From: a virus
Reading direction: 5' to 3' (one strand)
IMG/VR virus record: IMGVR_UViG_3300006654_000138
Span: 1-57,370 of that record
DNA length: 57,370 bases
The notes beneath the pieces were generated by a model. The model did not search any database, was not told the DNA's origin, and saw nothing but the letters and a program-made list of their open reading frames with translations. This document shows, piece after piece, positions 23,055-29,896 of this stretch. A program made the position numbers and the translations under genes. Within the stretch, counting starts at the first letter, position 1. Every line of letters starts with the position of its first letter.

Positions 23055-23289
23055 GCTCCACCTCCCGCTCTTGCTCTTCGACGTTTAAATCATGATCGTC
23101 AATGCGAATCAGCCAGTCCTCGCAAGCCAAGTTTGGAATAGGTTTATCTAGCCGCCATGCTGGATTACCATCAAAAAAATGGTCTTTGTCTTGAGCGCGC
23201 TCAGTTACTTTCATCACTTTGCCGATCATGCTTCTGTCTTTATTCGCATTCACGACTATGGCTAAGCACCCCGGCTCAATAGGCTTCAT
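23047..23289 (-). CDS. Small SH3-like hypothetical protein (80 aa)
   Basis: The frame from ATG 23289 begins PIEPGCLAIVVNANKDRSMI followed by GKVMKVTE, a KOW/SH3-like beta barrel pattern seen in many small phage proteins of the early left region. The rest is acidic. It overlaps the previous and next genes by a few bases. Function unknown. Confidence 0.65.
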   Translation of the reverse strand: MKPIEPGCLAIVVNANKDRSMIGKVMKVTERAQDKDHFFDGNPAWRLDKPIPNLACEDWLIRIDDHDLNVEEQEREVEHG

Positions 23290-23504
23290 AACTCACCCCG
23301 CTTGCGTAGAATCGAGCGGTGCTGCCAGACCGTGTTAATTGCCACGCCCCATTTAGCAGCCACTATCTTGCCCCTGGTTTTCTCTTTCAGGTCGGCAACG
23401 TAATCTTCGTTGTTGAGTATCGACGGGCGGCTTCCGCTTCCGGGCAACGGCTCTGGCTTAGATAGCGCTGCCGTCATTGGTTTGTCGTATTTAGTTAGCC
23501 GCAT
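23286..23504 (-). CDS. Small HTH-like protein (72 aa)
   Basis: Starting at ATG 23504, the C-terminal half (KIVAAKWGVAINTVWQHRSI, residues 46-65) reads as a helix-turn-helix, preceded by a Pro/Ser-rich linker. It is followed with a four-base overlap by the SH3-like gene. It may bind DNA in the replication region; the family is not recognised. Confidence 0.55.
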   Translation of the reverse strand: MRLTKYDKPMTAALSKPEPLPGSGSRPSILNNEDYVADLKEKTRGKIVAAKWGVAINTVWQHRSILRKRGEL

Positions 23505-23552
23505 GACGCACCCCCATAAGCGCGGTGAGGCGATCCCGGAGGATAGATGAGC

Positions 23553-24374
23553 TCATGCGACACCTCGCTGCGTCCGATAACTGCCCCAATCCAGTTTGAG
23601 CGTGGCACCGCCCCCCTCTTGCATCCGGTCAATGATGCGCTTACCCATGTAGTCTTCGAGCTTGTCAGCTTCGAGGTTGCTAATCAGGATCGTCGGCAGC
23701 ATCTGCTTGTAGCGTTCGTTGATAATCTTGAACAGCATCAAGCGCTCCCACTCGGTACCCAGCTGCGCGCCAACCTCATCCAGAACCAGCAGGTCTAAGC
23801 CACCAACGAAAGCGCGGATAGCTTCACGCTCACTTGCTCCCTTCTCCTTGCTGAATGCGCGCTCTTTAATCAAGTCGATCAGCTCGTAAACATCGATACC
23901 CATAACCACACGCCCACTGGCCAGTAGCGCGTTGCCGATGGCATAAGCTAAATGACTCTTGCCAGTGCCCACACTGCCGGTAAAGATCAGCCCGCCACCC
24001 TGCGCCAAGCGCTCATCAAACCTGGTGACGTAGGCACGGCAGACGCTTAGCACGTACTGTTGCTCACGGCTCTGCGCTTCAAAGCCAGTGAGCGACTTGG
24101 AAACAAAGCGCTTCGGGATAAGCGACTCTTCGCGCAACTTCTCAAGCCGCCGACGGCTGCCGGCTTCGCTGGCTTGACTCACTTCGGCTTGGCTAACGCC
24201 CTTGGCGTCTTCCATGACGCACTGCGGGCACCCTGCCCACTGACCGTTGGGCATTTTGGTGTTAGCAAACGCGCCGTGAACGCGACAGTGGTCTGCCCTA
24301 GTGTCAGCGGTGCCGGCAAGCATGCTGGCTAGCTGGCCGCGTACTTGCGGGGTTGTCGTCAATGGTTGCGCCAT
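23553..24374 (-). CDS. DnaC/IstB-like helicase loader (phage P analogue)
   Basis: The 273-residue protein from ATG 24374 (GAGGGA upstream) has a zinc-finger-like N-terminus (CRVHGAF..CPQC) and an AAA+ domain with Walker A GSVGTGKSH (about residue 145), Walker B LDLLVLDEVG and a sensor region ILISNLEADKLEDYMG. This is the DnaC family, which loads the host DnaB helicase at the phage origin. It follows the O-like initiator directly, as in lambdoid phages. An ATG at 24392 overlapping O has no binding site. Confidence 0.9.
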   Translation of the reverse strand: MAQPLTTTPQVRGQLASMLAGTADTRADHCRVHGAFANTKMPNGQWAGCPQCVMEDAKGVSQAEVSQASEAGSRRRLEKLREESLIPKRFVSKSLTGFEAQSREQQYVLSVCRAYVTRFDERLAQGGGLIFTGSVGTGKSHLAYAIGNALLASGRVVMGIDVYELIDLIKERAFSKEKGASEREAIRAFVGGLDLLVLDEVGAQLGTEWERLMLFKIINERYKQMLPTILISNLEADKLEDYMGKRIIDRMQEGGGATLKLDWGSYRTQRGVA

Positions 24375-24376
24375 GG

Positions 24377-25348
24377 TTAATCCCTCGCCCATGCTGGAAG
24401 TTCGAGATCGTTGGTGCCGTAAGAACCCACCGGCATCGGTTGAGCAAAACCCATGCGGCCATCTTGGCGCTGAGGCCTCGCACCGCCTCCACCTTGGCGG
24501 TTAATCAACCACTGAGCTTTCACGCCTTGCCAGCCCGCCAAGATTGCTTCGTCAATCGCTTGGTCTGGCGTCATGTCAGGGATTGCCTCGCTAGCCTTCA
24601 CGGCTTCGCCAAGCGCAAGCATGAGCGCACGCTGGGTAAGCGGTTTTTTCAACGCCTTGCGGTGGTCGATAAACGCCTTGGCGGCTTCGACAGAAACACC
24701 GTTCGGCAGGTCGGCAAGATCAAGCGCCGCCGGTTTTGCTTTGGCAGGCTTCTTGGGTGCGGCGGGTTTTGAATTTTCCGGAGCGGGATCGCTATCCCCT
24801 TCGAACGTAGTGAGAAGGGGTTTGTCTTTCATGTCTTTAGAATCGTTACCATTTTGGTAAGACTCAGACTTACCATTTTGGTAAGAGTCATACCGTTTTG
24901 GGTTAGCCTGTCCGGTTTGGTAAGTCTCGCTAGATTTGGCCTTTTTCGGTGGCGGGGTTTTTCGCTCCGGTACCGTCAGCATCCACTGGTCAGCACGCTT
25001 GTTTAGCGATACTGGTGAACGACTACCCCCATGGCGAATAACCACGTTCTTTTCGACTAAGGAGGCTAGTGTCCTGCTTGCTTTAGTGTCTGGCATACCG
25101 GTTAGCTTGGCTAGCAAACCACCCGTTAAACGTGCTTGCTTGCGGTTCCACCCATACGTCAGGCGAATAACCGCCATTACAACGCGCATTTCTCGCAACG
25201 TCAGTGGTGCCGACATGACCTGCTCTAACAGCTCATTTGCAATGCGAGTGTATCCATCCTCCACTTGTGGCCCCTTGCTCGGCGCTGCCGGTGCCTGGGC
25301 GTCATCACGACGCTCTGGAAACTGGTAAATTTCTGCGGTATCGCTCAT
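24377..25348 (-). CDS. Replication initiator, lambda O-like
   Basis: The 323-residue protein shows the N-terminal winged-helix domain of phage replication protein O (DGYTRIANELLEQVMSAPLT, RVVMAVIRLTYGWNRKQARL). The middle has low complexity with the repeated element SYQNG, which is encoded by DNA iterons at 24846-24924. The C-terminal part should contact the loader protein. As in lambda, the origin is probably inside the gene. Start ATG 25348. Confidence 0.9.
   Translation of the reverse strand: MSDTAEIYQFPERRDDAQAPAAPSKGPQVEDGYTRIANELLEQVMSAPLTLREMRVVMAVIRLTYGWNRKQARLTGGLLAKLTGMPDTKASRTLASLVEKNVVIRHGGSRSPVSLNKRADQWMLTVPERKTPPPKKAKSSETYQTGQANPKRYDSYQNGKSESYQNGNDSKDMKDKPLLTTFEGDSDPAPENSKPAAPKKPAKAKPAALDLADLPNGVSVEAAKAFIDHRKALKKPLTQRALMLALGEAVKASEAIPDMTPDQAIDEAILAGWQGVKAQWLINRQGGGGARPQRQDGRMGFAQPMPVGSYGTNDLELPAWARD
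24846..24924 (-). repeat. Iterons in the O-like gene: probable replication origin
   Basis: Two perfect copies of TTACCATTTTGGTAAG at 24846-24861 and 24870-24885 are followed by two decayed copies at about 24890-24905 (ATACCGTTTTGGGTTA) and 24911-24924 (TCCGGTTTGGTAAG). Each full copy is a palindrome (TTACCA-TTT-TGGTAA). Spacing is 20-24 bp, near two helical turns, like lambda ori iterons bound by O dimers. Confidence 0.75.
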
Positions 25349-25371
25349 AATTACCTCACTAAGTGTTCTTC

Positions 25372-25408
25372 AAAGCCCGGCACGCTCCCCAGCGATATGC
25401 CGGGCTTT
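25372..25408 (-). terminator. Strong stem-loop before the replication genes
   Basis: AAAGCCCGGCA pairs with TGCCGGGCTTT (11 bp), enclosing an inner CGCT-CCCC-AGCG stem. It lies between the 70-aa gene and the O-like gene. The T tract is short, so it may be a pausing or conditional terminator acting as an early left attenuation point. It is symmetric and could work on either strand. Confidence 0.5.
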
Positions 25409-25455
25409 GTCGTTTCAGGACTGCCCTACCAGGGCCTACTATCGAAAAGCCGGAC

Positions 25456-25668
25456 TTACGCCCGACCTCCCTCGATCACGGTTAACGACGGCGCAGCAAC
25501 AACGGATTGCCGTAGCGCGTACAGCTGCTCTTTTACGGCGCTAAGGTTTGCCTCCAGCACTACGTCCTCGACGCTCATACGCCGATGCGCAGCTTCTTGC
25601 CGTGCTGCCTGCAACCCCTCTGCCGACATACTCGCTACTGCGAGCGCGATTACCTGACGATCAATCAC
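25456..25668 (-). CDS. Small helical protein (70 aa)
   Basis: It begins with GTG 25668 preceded by GAGGAG. The Ala-rich protein is almost entirely helical (ALAVASMSAEGLQAARQEAA). It lies between the 108-aa early gene and the replication genes, the place that cII holds in lambda, but no helix-turn-helix is evident. Function unknown. Confidence 0.6.
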   Translation of the reverse strand: MIDRQVIALAVASMSAEGLQAARQEAAHRRMSVEDVVLEANLSAVKEQLYALRQSVVAAPSLTVIEGGRA

Positions 25669-25687
25669 TGCTTACTCCTCGGCCCTG

Positions 25688-26014
25688 TCAGGCCATTGCG
25701 CGCTGTGCCACGCTTTCCAATAAGTGGCGTTCAGCGGTTTTTGCCATTAGCTCGGCTAGGGTTTGGCGGGCACGCTCATCCAATGGGCGCCCGTTGGCTA
25801 AGTCGTCTAACAGCTGCGCTTGATGAATGCGCCGCGCTTCCAGGGCTTCCAGAGACAGCTCATGAAGTAACGGCGCGATGCGCCCGCCAGTGGTCATTGC
25901 CGCCGCGCGCTCAATGTCCTCTAGCTCAGCATCGGTGAAGCGCACTTTCACGACGTTGGTTAAGTGTTCGCCTTCTTGCTTACGGCGACGATCATCATTC
26001 AGGTATCGAGTCAT
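25688..26014 (-). CDS. Possible ribbon-helix-helix early protein (108 aa)
   Basis: ATG 26014 has AGAGG upstream; the frame to 26080 overlaps the cro stop and is not used. The segment NVVKVRFTDAELEDIERAAA (about residues 20-39) looks like a ribbon-helix-helix strand plus helix, followed by helices rich in Leu, Ala and Arg. It is the second gene of the PL transcript after cro. A role as a DNA-binding regulator is inferred. Confidence 0.6.
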   Translation of the reverse strand: MTRYLNDDRRRKQEGEHLTNVVKVRFTDAELEDIERAAAMTTGGRIAPLLHELSLEALEARRIHQAQLLDDLANGRPLDERARQTLAELMAKTAERHLLESVAQRAMA

Positions 26015-26045
26015 GGAATTACCTCTGTACCGTGGGAATATCGCG

Positions 26046-26057
26046 GCCTTCACAGGC
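26046..26057 (-). promoter_or_regulatory. GTGA-loop hairpin between cro and the next gene
   Basis: GCCT-GTGA-AGGC on the minus strand, perfect 4-bp stem, 13 nt after the cro stop and 32 nt before the next ATG. It is the only family member found in the early left operon, with a stem sequence unlike the others. Confidence 0.4.
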
Positions 26058-26069
26058 AGGCGGTTGGTG

Positions 26070-26246
26070 TTAAGCGGCAATAGGGTCAGCTTTCAAAGCG
26101 CCATCGGTAAGTCGCTCAAGCTGGTACTGCCGCAGAAGTGGGACTTCTTCGCCCCACATCGTTACAGCGGAAGGAGAGATTTTGAGCGCTTTGGCAAGCT
26201 CAATCTTTTTCCCGTCGAAATGCTTAATGGCGTCTTCGGTTTTCAT
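26070..26246 (-). CDS. cro: Cro-like repressor, P22 Cro family (58 aa)
   Basis: This 58-codon frame (ATG 26246) reads MKTEDAIKHFDGKKIELAKA and then LKISPSAVTMWGEEVPLLRQ, a helix-turn-helix with the same length and layout as P22 Cro, including the C-terminal YQLERLTDGALK. It is the first gene of the leftward transcript from PL and diverges from the cI-like gene. It should bind the shared operators and turn down repressor synthesis in lytic growth. Confidence 0.88.
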   Translation of the reverse strand: MKTEDAIKHFDGKKIELAKALKISPSAVTMWGEEVPLLRQYQLERLTDGALKADPIAA

Positions 26247-26271
26247 CGGGTTGTCCTCTATTGATGAAATT

Positions 26272-26300
26272 ATTTAAGCATGCTGAAAGTAAACACGCAA
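26272..26300 (-). promoter_or_regulatory. Leftward early promoter PL (cro operon)
   Basis: The minus strand has TTGCGT (26295-26300), a 17-bp spacer and TTAAAT (26272-26277). The 16-bp repressor operator at 26273-26288 covers the -10 region and spacer. The layout matches the rightward promoter at 27481-27509, operator included. Confidence 0.75.
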
Positions 26301-26336
26301 GCATACTGAAATGCAGTTCAGTTAAGCTTGCTGAAA
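26273..26336. promoter_or_regulatory. Left operator cluster, three repressor sites
   Basis: Three copies of a near-palindrome lie at 26273-26288 (TTTAAGCATGCTGAAA), 26296-26311 (CGCAAGCATACTGAAA) and 26321-26336 (GTTAAGCTTGCTGAAA), spaced 23 and 25 bp. The first covers PL. The third touches the repressor start codon, so the repressor can limit its own synthesis. Confidence 0.8.
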
Positions 26337-27061
26337 TGAGCATTCAAGAAAGAATCAGCCTGGCCATTAAAGAGAGTGGCCAAACCAAAAGCGCGATCGC
26401 CAAGGCGTGCGGCGTCAATCCGTCTGCAGTAACGCAGTGGCTGAACGGCGATACAAAAGCCCCTACGGCAGAGAGACTGCTGAAATTGGCCCGTGCCACA
26501 CGCGTCTCTTACACATGGCTGGTTGAGGGTAAAGGGCCCATGCAGGAGATCCTCGAGCCCCGAGCTGGCTACTCTGCTGACTCGAACGAGCTACAGTTTC
26601 ACGACACGGAGATCGTGGAGGGCAGCACCCCCCTGTCTCCCGATGAAGTCGAATTGCCCTGCTTCCGCGAAGTCGAGTTCTCCGCTGGCGATGGCCGCAC
26701 CCAGGTCGTAGAGAATGGCGGCCATACAATGCGCTTCCCGCTGGCAAAGCTCGCTGCTCGCAATGTCTCCCCTGACAATGCGGCATGTGCGACAGCCACG
26801 GGCACGTCAATGATGCCCACGATTGCAGATGGCTCCCCTATCGCCATCGACAAAGGCACGCGACACATCATTGACGGCAAGATTTACGCACTCGATCACG
26901 GCGGCATGCTTCGCATCAAACGCCTCTACAAGCTACCGCTAGGACGTGTGCGCCTGGTCAGCGACAACAGTGACGAATACCCTGAAGAAACACACAGCCT
27001 AATGGGACCGGACGCCCCTAAAATTATTGGCAGAGTGTTTTGGTGGGAAGTATTCGATTGA
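26336..27061 (+). CDS. cI: LexA/cI-type prophage repressor
   Basis: From ATG 26336 the protein has 241 residues. Residues 18-38 form a helix-turn-helix (KSAIAKACGVNPSAVTQWLN). A linker leads to an S24-type autoprotease domain with the Ala117-Gly118 scissile pair (FSAGDG), Ser158 (TGTSMMPT) and Lys195 (LRIKRL). It should keep the prophage silent and cleave itself when RecA is activated by DNA damage. The start lacks a Shine-Dalgarno sequence and overlaps an operator, so the maintenance mRNA may be leaderless. An upstream frame to 26261 covers operators and is not used. Confidence 0.92.
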   Translation: MSIQERISLAIKESGQTKSAIAKACGVNPSAVTQWLNGDTKAPTAERLLKLARATRVSYTWLVEGKGPMQEILEPRAGYSADSNELQFHDTEIVEGSTPLSPDEVELPCFREVEFSAGDGRTQVVENGGHTMRFPLAKLAARNVSPDNAACATATGTSMMPTIADGSPIAIDKGTRHIIDGKIYALDHGGMLRIKRLYKLPLGRVRLVSDNSDEYPEETHSLMGPDAPKIIGRVFWWEVFD

Positions 27062-27078
27062 AGTTTAAGGAGAAATAG

Positions 27079-27393
27079 ATGCTGCTTGAGTGGACCGCCT
27101 TTAGGTGCTGTATGTGGATCATCAATGTACATGCAGGCAACTTTCGTGGCTCCTGGCAGATCGTGAGGCTGATTCTTTCCTTGGCCTCAATGGCAGGCTT
27201 CGCATTTGCCGTCGCCTTTTTGGGAAAGCTGGCTTTTAACTCTCAATGGGTAGAATTGGCCAGCTCCATCGCTATAGCTATTGCAGTACTGCCGGTGATG
27301 AGCTTTATTTTCTCGAAGCTGGGCGAGTCAGCGCTTTTGGTATCCCCTCTTGCTGTAGTTTTAGCCACCTATCTAGCATTTTCTCTATGGTAG
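27079..27393 (+). CDS. Membrane protein co-transcribed with repressor (104 aa)
   Basis: It starts at ATG 27079, 17 nt after the repressor stop, with AAGGAG upstream, and ends before an intrinsic terminator. It has three or four hydrophobic segments (LILSLASMAGFAFAVAFLG; SIAIAIAVLPVMSFIF; ALLVSPLAVVLATYLAF). Genes placed behind cI are expressed in the lysogen, and small membrane proteins there often give superinfection exclusion or other phage defence. That function is inferred; no known family is recognised. Confidence 0.75.
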   Translation: MLLEWTAFRCCMWIINVHAGNFRGSWQIVRLILSLASMAGFAFAVAFLGKLAFNSQWVELASSIAIAIAVLPVMSFIFSKLGESALLVSPLAVVLATYLAFSLW

Positions 27394-27412
27394 CAACTGC
27401 TTAGCACCGCTC

Positions 27413-27437
27413 AACCGCCGTTGAAGGCGGTTTTTTT
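27413..27437 (+). terminator. Terminator after repressor-membrane protein operon
   Basis: AACCGCC-GTTGAA-GGCGGTT followed by seven T. It insulates the lysogenic operon from the PR early operon that begins about 45 bp later. Confidence 0.85.
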
Positions 27438-27447
27438 ACGACTTTAA

Positions 27448-27507
27448 TTTCACCATGCTTAAATTTTTTCAGCAAAAATCTTGACGGGCCATTTCAGCAT
27501 GCTTAAA
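27448..27507. promoter_or_regulatory. Right operator cluster, repressor sites
   Basis: TTTCACCATGCTTAAA at 27448-27463 matches the operator at 15 of 16 positions. TTTCAGCATGCTTAAA at 27492-27507 is the exact reverse complement of the PL operator. A weaker half-site, TTTCAGCA, starts at 27467. With the left cluster this gives a mirror-image set of operators around the repressor operon. Confidence 0.75.
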
Positions 27508-27509
27508 TT
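27481..27509 (+). promoter_or_regulatory. Rightward early promoter PR
   Basis: TTGACG (27481-27486), a 17-bp spacer and TAAATT (27504-27509). The consensus operator fills the spacer. This starts the long plus-strand early transcript to the integrase. Confidence 0.8.
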
Positions 27510-27555
27510 GTATCACAGGAACACAGCGCAGCGTGTTCAGGGCCTCACAGGCCGC

Positions 27556-27567
27556 CGCTCTTTAACA
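27556..27567 (+). promoter_or_regulatory. boxA-like antitermination element in the PR leader
   Basis: CGCTCTTTAACA matches the bacterial rrn boxA (TGCTCTTTAACA) at 11 of 12 positions. It lies about 50 nt after the predicted start of the PR transcript. It is preceded by a GGCC...GGCC hairpin (27541-27553) and followed by hairpins at about 27614-27627 (CAGGC-ATAC-GCCTG) and 27660-27682. It would recruit NusB/NusE and allow reading through the many downstream terminators. Confidence 0.65.
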
Positions 27568-27631
27568 AGTTATAGCCTGCCCCGCCGTAGTGGATTGCAT
27601 CTGCGAGAGCGCGTCAGGCATACGCCTGCCT

Positions 27632-27646
27632 GAGGCTGTCGAAGTA
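27632..27646 (+). repeat. 15-bp direct repeat, copy 1, before HNH gene
   Basis: GAGGCTGTCGAAGTA occurs here and again at 28153-28167 right after the HNH gene. Between 27394 and 27714 the only other elements seen are the terminator, the operators, PR, boxA and leader hairpins. Confidence 0.7.
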
Positions 27647-27714
27647 TCAGGTCATCTTACAGCGCCTTCTATGAGGGCGCTGATGGATGAGTGAGTAACC
27701 GCAAAGGACACCTA

Positions 27715-28143
27715 ATGGAAAACTGCATCGAGTGGCATCGGTACCGGACTCCGAAAGGTTATGGGCAGCGCAGATGGCAGGGGAAAATGCAGTTCGCCCA
27801 TCGTGTTGCCTATGTCGAGGCGCGCGGCCTGGGCATTGAAGACATCGCCGGGAAAGTAGTCCGACACCGCTGCGACAACCCTCCCTGCATAAACCCGGAT
27901 CACCTTGAGCTGGGCACCGTAGCTGACAACAACCGAGACATGGCTGATCGAGGGCGGTCAACCCGAGGCTCGGCAAGCGGGAATTCAAAGCTCACAAGCG
28001 AACAGGTGGCGGAAATCCGCTCCCGATATGTGGCGCGATGCCGTATCAACGGCGGCCCTGCGCTTGCCCGTGAGTTTGGAGTGGGGCAGCAGACTATTAG
28101 CCGTATCGTCAATAAAAAGCGCTGGACTCACTTAGGCGTGTGA
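27715..28143 (+). CDS. HNH homing endonuclease
   Basis: The 142-residue protein from ATG 27715 (AAAGGA upstream) has an HNH_3 core: HRVAYVEARG, then VRHRCDNPPCINPDHLELGT and a DNNRDMADRGR tail (about residues 24-85). The C-terminus has a helix-turn-helix (ALAREFGVGQQTISRIVNKK) for target recognition. Such free-standing enzymes nick or cut DNA at sites lacking the gene and spread by repair. It is the first gene of the PR operon, flanked by 15-bp direct repeats. Confidence 0.9.
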   Translation: MENCIEWHRYRTPKGYGQRRWQGKMQFAHRVAYVEARGLGIEDIAGKVVRHRCDNPPCINPDHLELGTVADNNRDMADRGRSTRGSASGNSKLTSEQVAEIRSRYVARCRINGGPALAREFGVGQQTISRIVNKKRWTHLGV

Positions 28144-28152
28144 AGGCTAACC

Positions 28153-28167
28153 GAGGCTGTCGAAGTA
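28153..28167 (+). repeat. 15-bp direct repeat, copy 2, after HNH gene
   Basis: Exact second copy of GAGGCTGTCGAAGTA. The leader-like stretch 28144-28315 that follows has hairpins GCCCG...CGGGC (about 28209-28225) and GCCTC...GAGGC (about 28241-28255), resembling the leader before the HNH gene. Confidence 0.7.
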
Positions 28168-28315
28168 CCGGAACCATTTTGTTGACGTTAGCAATATGGT
28201 CGAAGAGCCCGTTCACTGAGCGGGCATCGAAATAGGTCATTCGCCTCAATGCGAGGCCGTTAAAGGCGTAGCGAAGGCCTATCCCGATGTTTGATCACGA
28301 TCACAGGAGAGCGGT

Positions 28316-28498
28316 ATGAGCATCACAGTTTCAAAATCGGGAGCCCACCCGGGCTTTGATCACTGCTGTTTCAAGGCATCCAATGGGCACCTAAACGGCT
28401 TTGGCAAAACAGAACAAGCGGCTATTGACGCATTGCAAGAGCGCATCAGCCGCCTTGGCTGGAAAGGCGACCATGACTTAACGGTTAAACCAGACTAG
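28316..28498 (+). CDS. Small hypothetical protein (60 aa)
   Basis: ATG 28316 has AGGAG upstream. The 60-residue sequence (CCFKASNGHLNGFGKTEQAA, IDALQERISRLGW) looks like a small single domain with a beta hairpin and a helix, a type frequent in early phage operons. No function is recognised. Confidence 0.6.
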   Translation: MSITVSKSGAHPGFDHCCFKASNGHLNGFGKTEQAAIDALQERISRLGWKGDHDLTVKPD

Positions 28499-28521
28499 CG
28501 GCTAATCAACAGGAGGTGGGT

Positions 28522-28731
28522 ATGGCAGCAGCAGATTATTACCTTTGCGATAAATGCAGCAGAAAAGCGTTTTACGACGCAAACCTGAATTACGACTTCG
28601 ATAGAGGCACAGCAAAAGACGGCAGCTTCAAGCTTGATTATGTGGGTGATATGGCAGTGCTGTGCGATGACTGCGCAGAAGGCTACGAAGTGGTCATTCA
28701 GCCCAAGAGCAAGCCGAGTTCCGCTGCGTAG
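28522..28731 (+). CDS. Small zinc-ribbon-like protein (69 aa)
   Basis: ATG 28522 with AGGAGG upstream. Two Cys pairs, CDKC near residue 9 and CDDC near residue 52, frame a beta-rich middle and make a zinc ribbon likely. The role is unknown; small zinc proteins of this kind often modulate host enzymes early in infection. Confidence 0.65.
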   Translation: MAAADYYLCDKCSRKAFYDANLNYDFDRGTAKDGSFKLDYVGDMAVLCDDCAEGYEVVIQPKSKPSSAA

Positions 28732-28774
28732 TGCGGGGAATAGCGCCGCCCTTGGCGCTGAGAATACCAAGGGC

Positions 28775-28886
28775 CATCGGGATGGAGTATCCAAAACATG
28801 CAGGCGGTTAGCACTGCCATAAGCAGACCATAAAGGAGAGGGTAGCGCCCTAATTGCTGGTGTGGTTGCCAGCCTCCATCCCGATG
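28775..28886 (+). other. Structured non-coding interval with 13-bp inverted repeat
   Basis: CATCGGGATGGAG at 28775-28787 and its exact reverse complement at 28874-28886 enclose about 86 bp with further pairing potential. The interval 28732-28991 has no credible gene. It shares short blocks with 29199-29320 in the same order: GGAATAGCGC (28737, 29211), GCAGGCGG (28800, 29287) and GCGCC(C)TAATT (28845, 29296). Confidence 0.5.
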
Positions 28887-28923
28887 CTAATACCGGCATC
28901 GTCCGGCGCATCACACTGGCATT

Positions 28924-28948
28924 GCCCGGCACCCCGTCGGGCTTTTTT
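28924..28948 (+). terminator. Intrinsic terminator in early right operon
   Basis: GCCCGGC-ACCCC-GTCGGGC (one G-U pair) followed by six T. Confidence 0.8.
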
Positions 28949-28991
28949 ACCCCAGTTGTAAAGCAATCCTTTACACCTCGATGGAGCGCCT

Positions 28992-29198
28992 ATGTACACC
29001 GACAAGAAAGGCCACGTTTACGAAAGCGACACTGATCTAGACAGCGCAATCTTGTGGTTAGAGCAAGATGCGGCTTATTTGCGCGCTCAGATTGAGAAGT
29101 ACAACGACCGCGCGGTTAAGCAAGCAGTGGCCGATAACGCTAAGCACAGCGCTGAGTATGCCGACCACCTGCGCAGCCTGCGCTCAACCGTCAAGTAA
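28992..29198 (+). CDS. Small helical hypothetical protein (68 aa)
   Basis: ATG 28992 with GGAG upstream. A short beta start (YTDKKGHVYESDTDLDSAIL) leads to a long charged helix. It follows a terminator and the structured interval 28775-28886. No family is recognised. Confidence 0.6.
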   Translation: MYTDKKGHVYESDTDLDSAILWLEQDAAYLRAQIEKYNDRAVKQAVADNAKHSAEYADHLRSLRSTVK

Positions 29199-29320
29199 TC
29201 CTTACCAGTTGGAATAGCGCTGCATCGACGTTATTCCCGCGCTGCTTGGCTCCCCTTCCACTGGCACTGCGAGGGGCGCAGATACAGCAGGCGGCGCGCC
29301 TAATTCTATGAGAGGTGTTT

Positions 29321-29896
29321 ATGAAAATAATCGCAATGGTAATGATGAATGGGCGGTGGGCGTATGTTTTCGATAAGCGGCCAGTTTTTATTCATCGCGA
29401 ACAAGTTATCGATGGTAAGCGTTTCATGGTTGGAGTATGCGGGCCTTTCCGTACCTTTCTGCAGTATCAAAAATCTGGCCCTAATTTTAAGGCGTTCGCT
29501 GGTCGAGAAATGACCGTACGCATGGCTAACGGGGAAGACCGGAAACTAAGAGACGACTGGTGGGATTGCGCAGACCCTGAATCAAAAACAGTGAGCATTG
29601 CCTACAACAGCATTGATCAGCTTAAAGAGTGCTACGTGTTTTATGGCGGCTACGTTGATGCGGAAGCGCTGCAGAAATATGTAGATGAATACGAAACCCG
29701 GATTGATAGCGACAACATTTGGAAGCATGCCGACGGCGGCTATCGCTACCGATACCGAGAGTTTGACGACCTAATCAATATGCCCCGCAGGCTATCCCGC
29801 GAGCTAAACGAAAATCTAAAGCTGCATCGAGATAAGCAGGCGCTCATAAAAGAAGTAAAGCGCCTCTCGGCTTTGGTTAAGGAGCCTGCCGTATGA
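29321..29896 (+). CDS. Hypothetical protein (191 aa)
   Basis: ATG 29321 has AGAGG five bases upstream; GTG 29315 is less likely. The first 70 residues are beta-like with aromatic residues (NGRWAYVFDKRPVFIHREQV), the middle has DDWWDCADPESKTVSIAYNS, and the last 60 are a charged helix (LNENLKLHRDKQALIKEVKR). No catalytic motif is clear. It is expressed early in the PR operon. Function unknown. Confidence 0.65.
   Translation: MKIIAMVMMNGRWAYVFDKRPVFIHREQVIDGKRFMVGVCGPFRTFLQYQKSGPNFKAFAGREMTVRMANGEDRKLRDDWWDCADPESKTVSIAYNSIDQLKECYVFYGGYVDAEALQKYVDEYETRIDSDNIWKHADGGYRYRYREFDDLINMPRRLSRELNENLKLHRDKQALIKEVKRLSALVKEPAV

Noticed and set aside
27541-27553. GGCCTCACAGGCC as a twelfth member of the GTGA hairpin family
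   Set aside because: The loop is not the four-base GTGA/TCAC and it is on the PR transcript. It is similar but does not fit the pattern.
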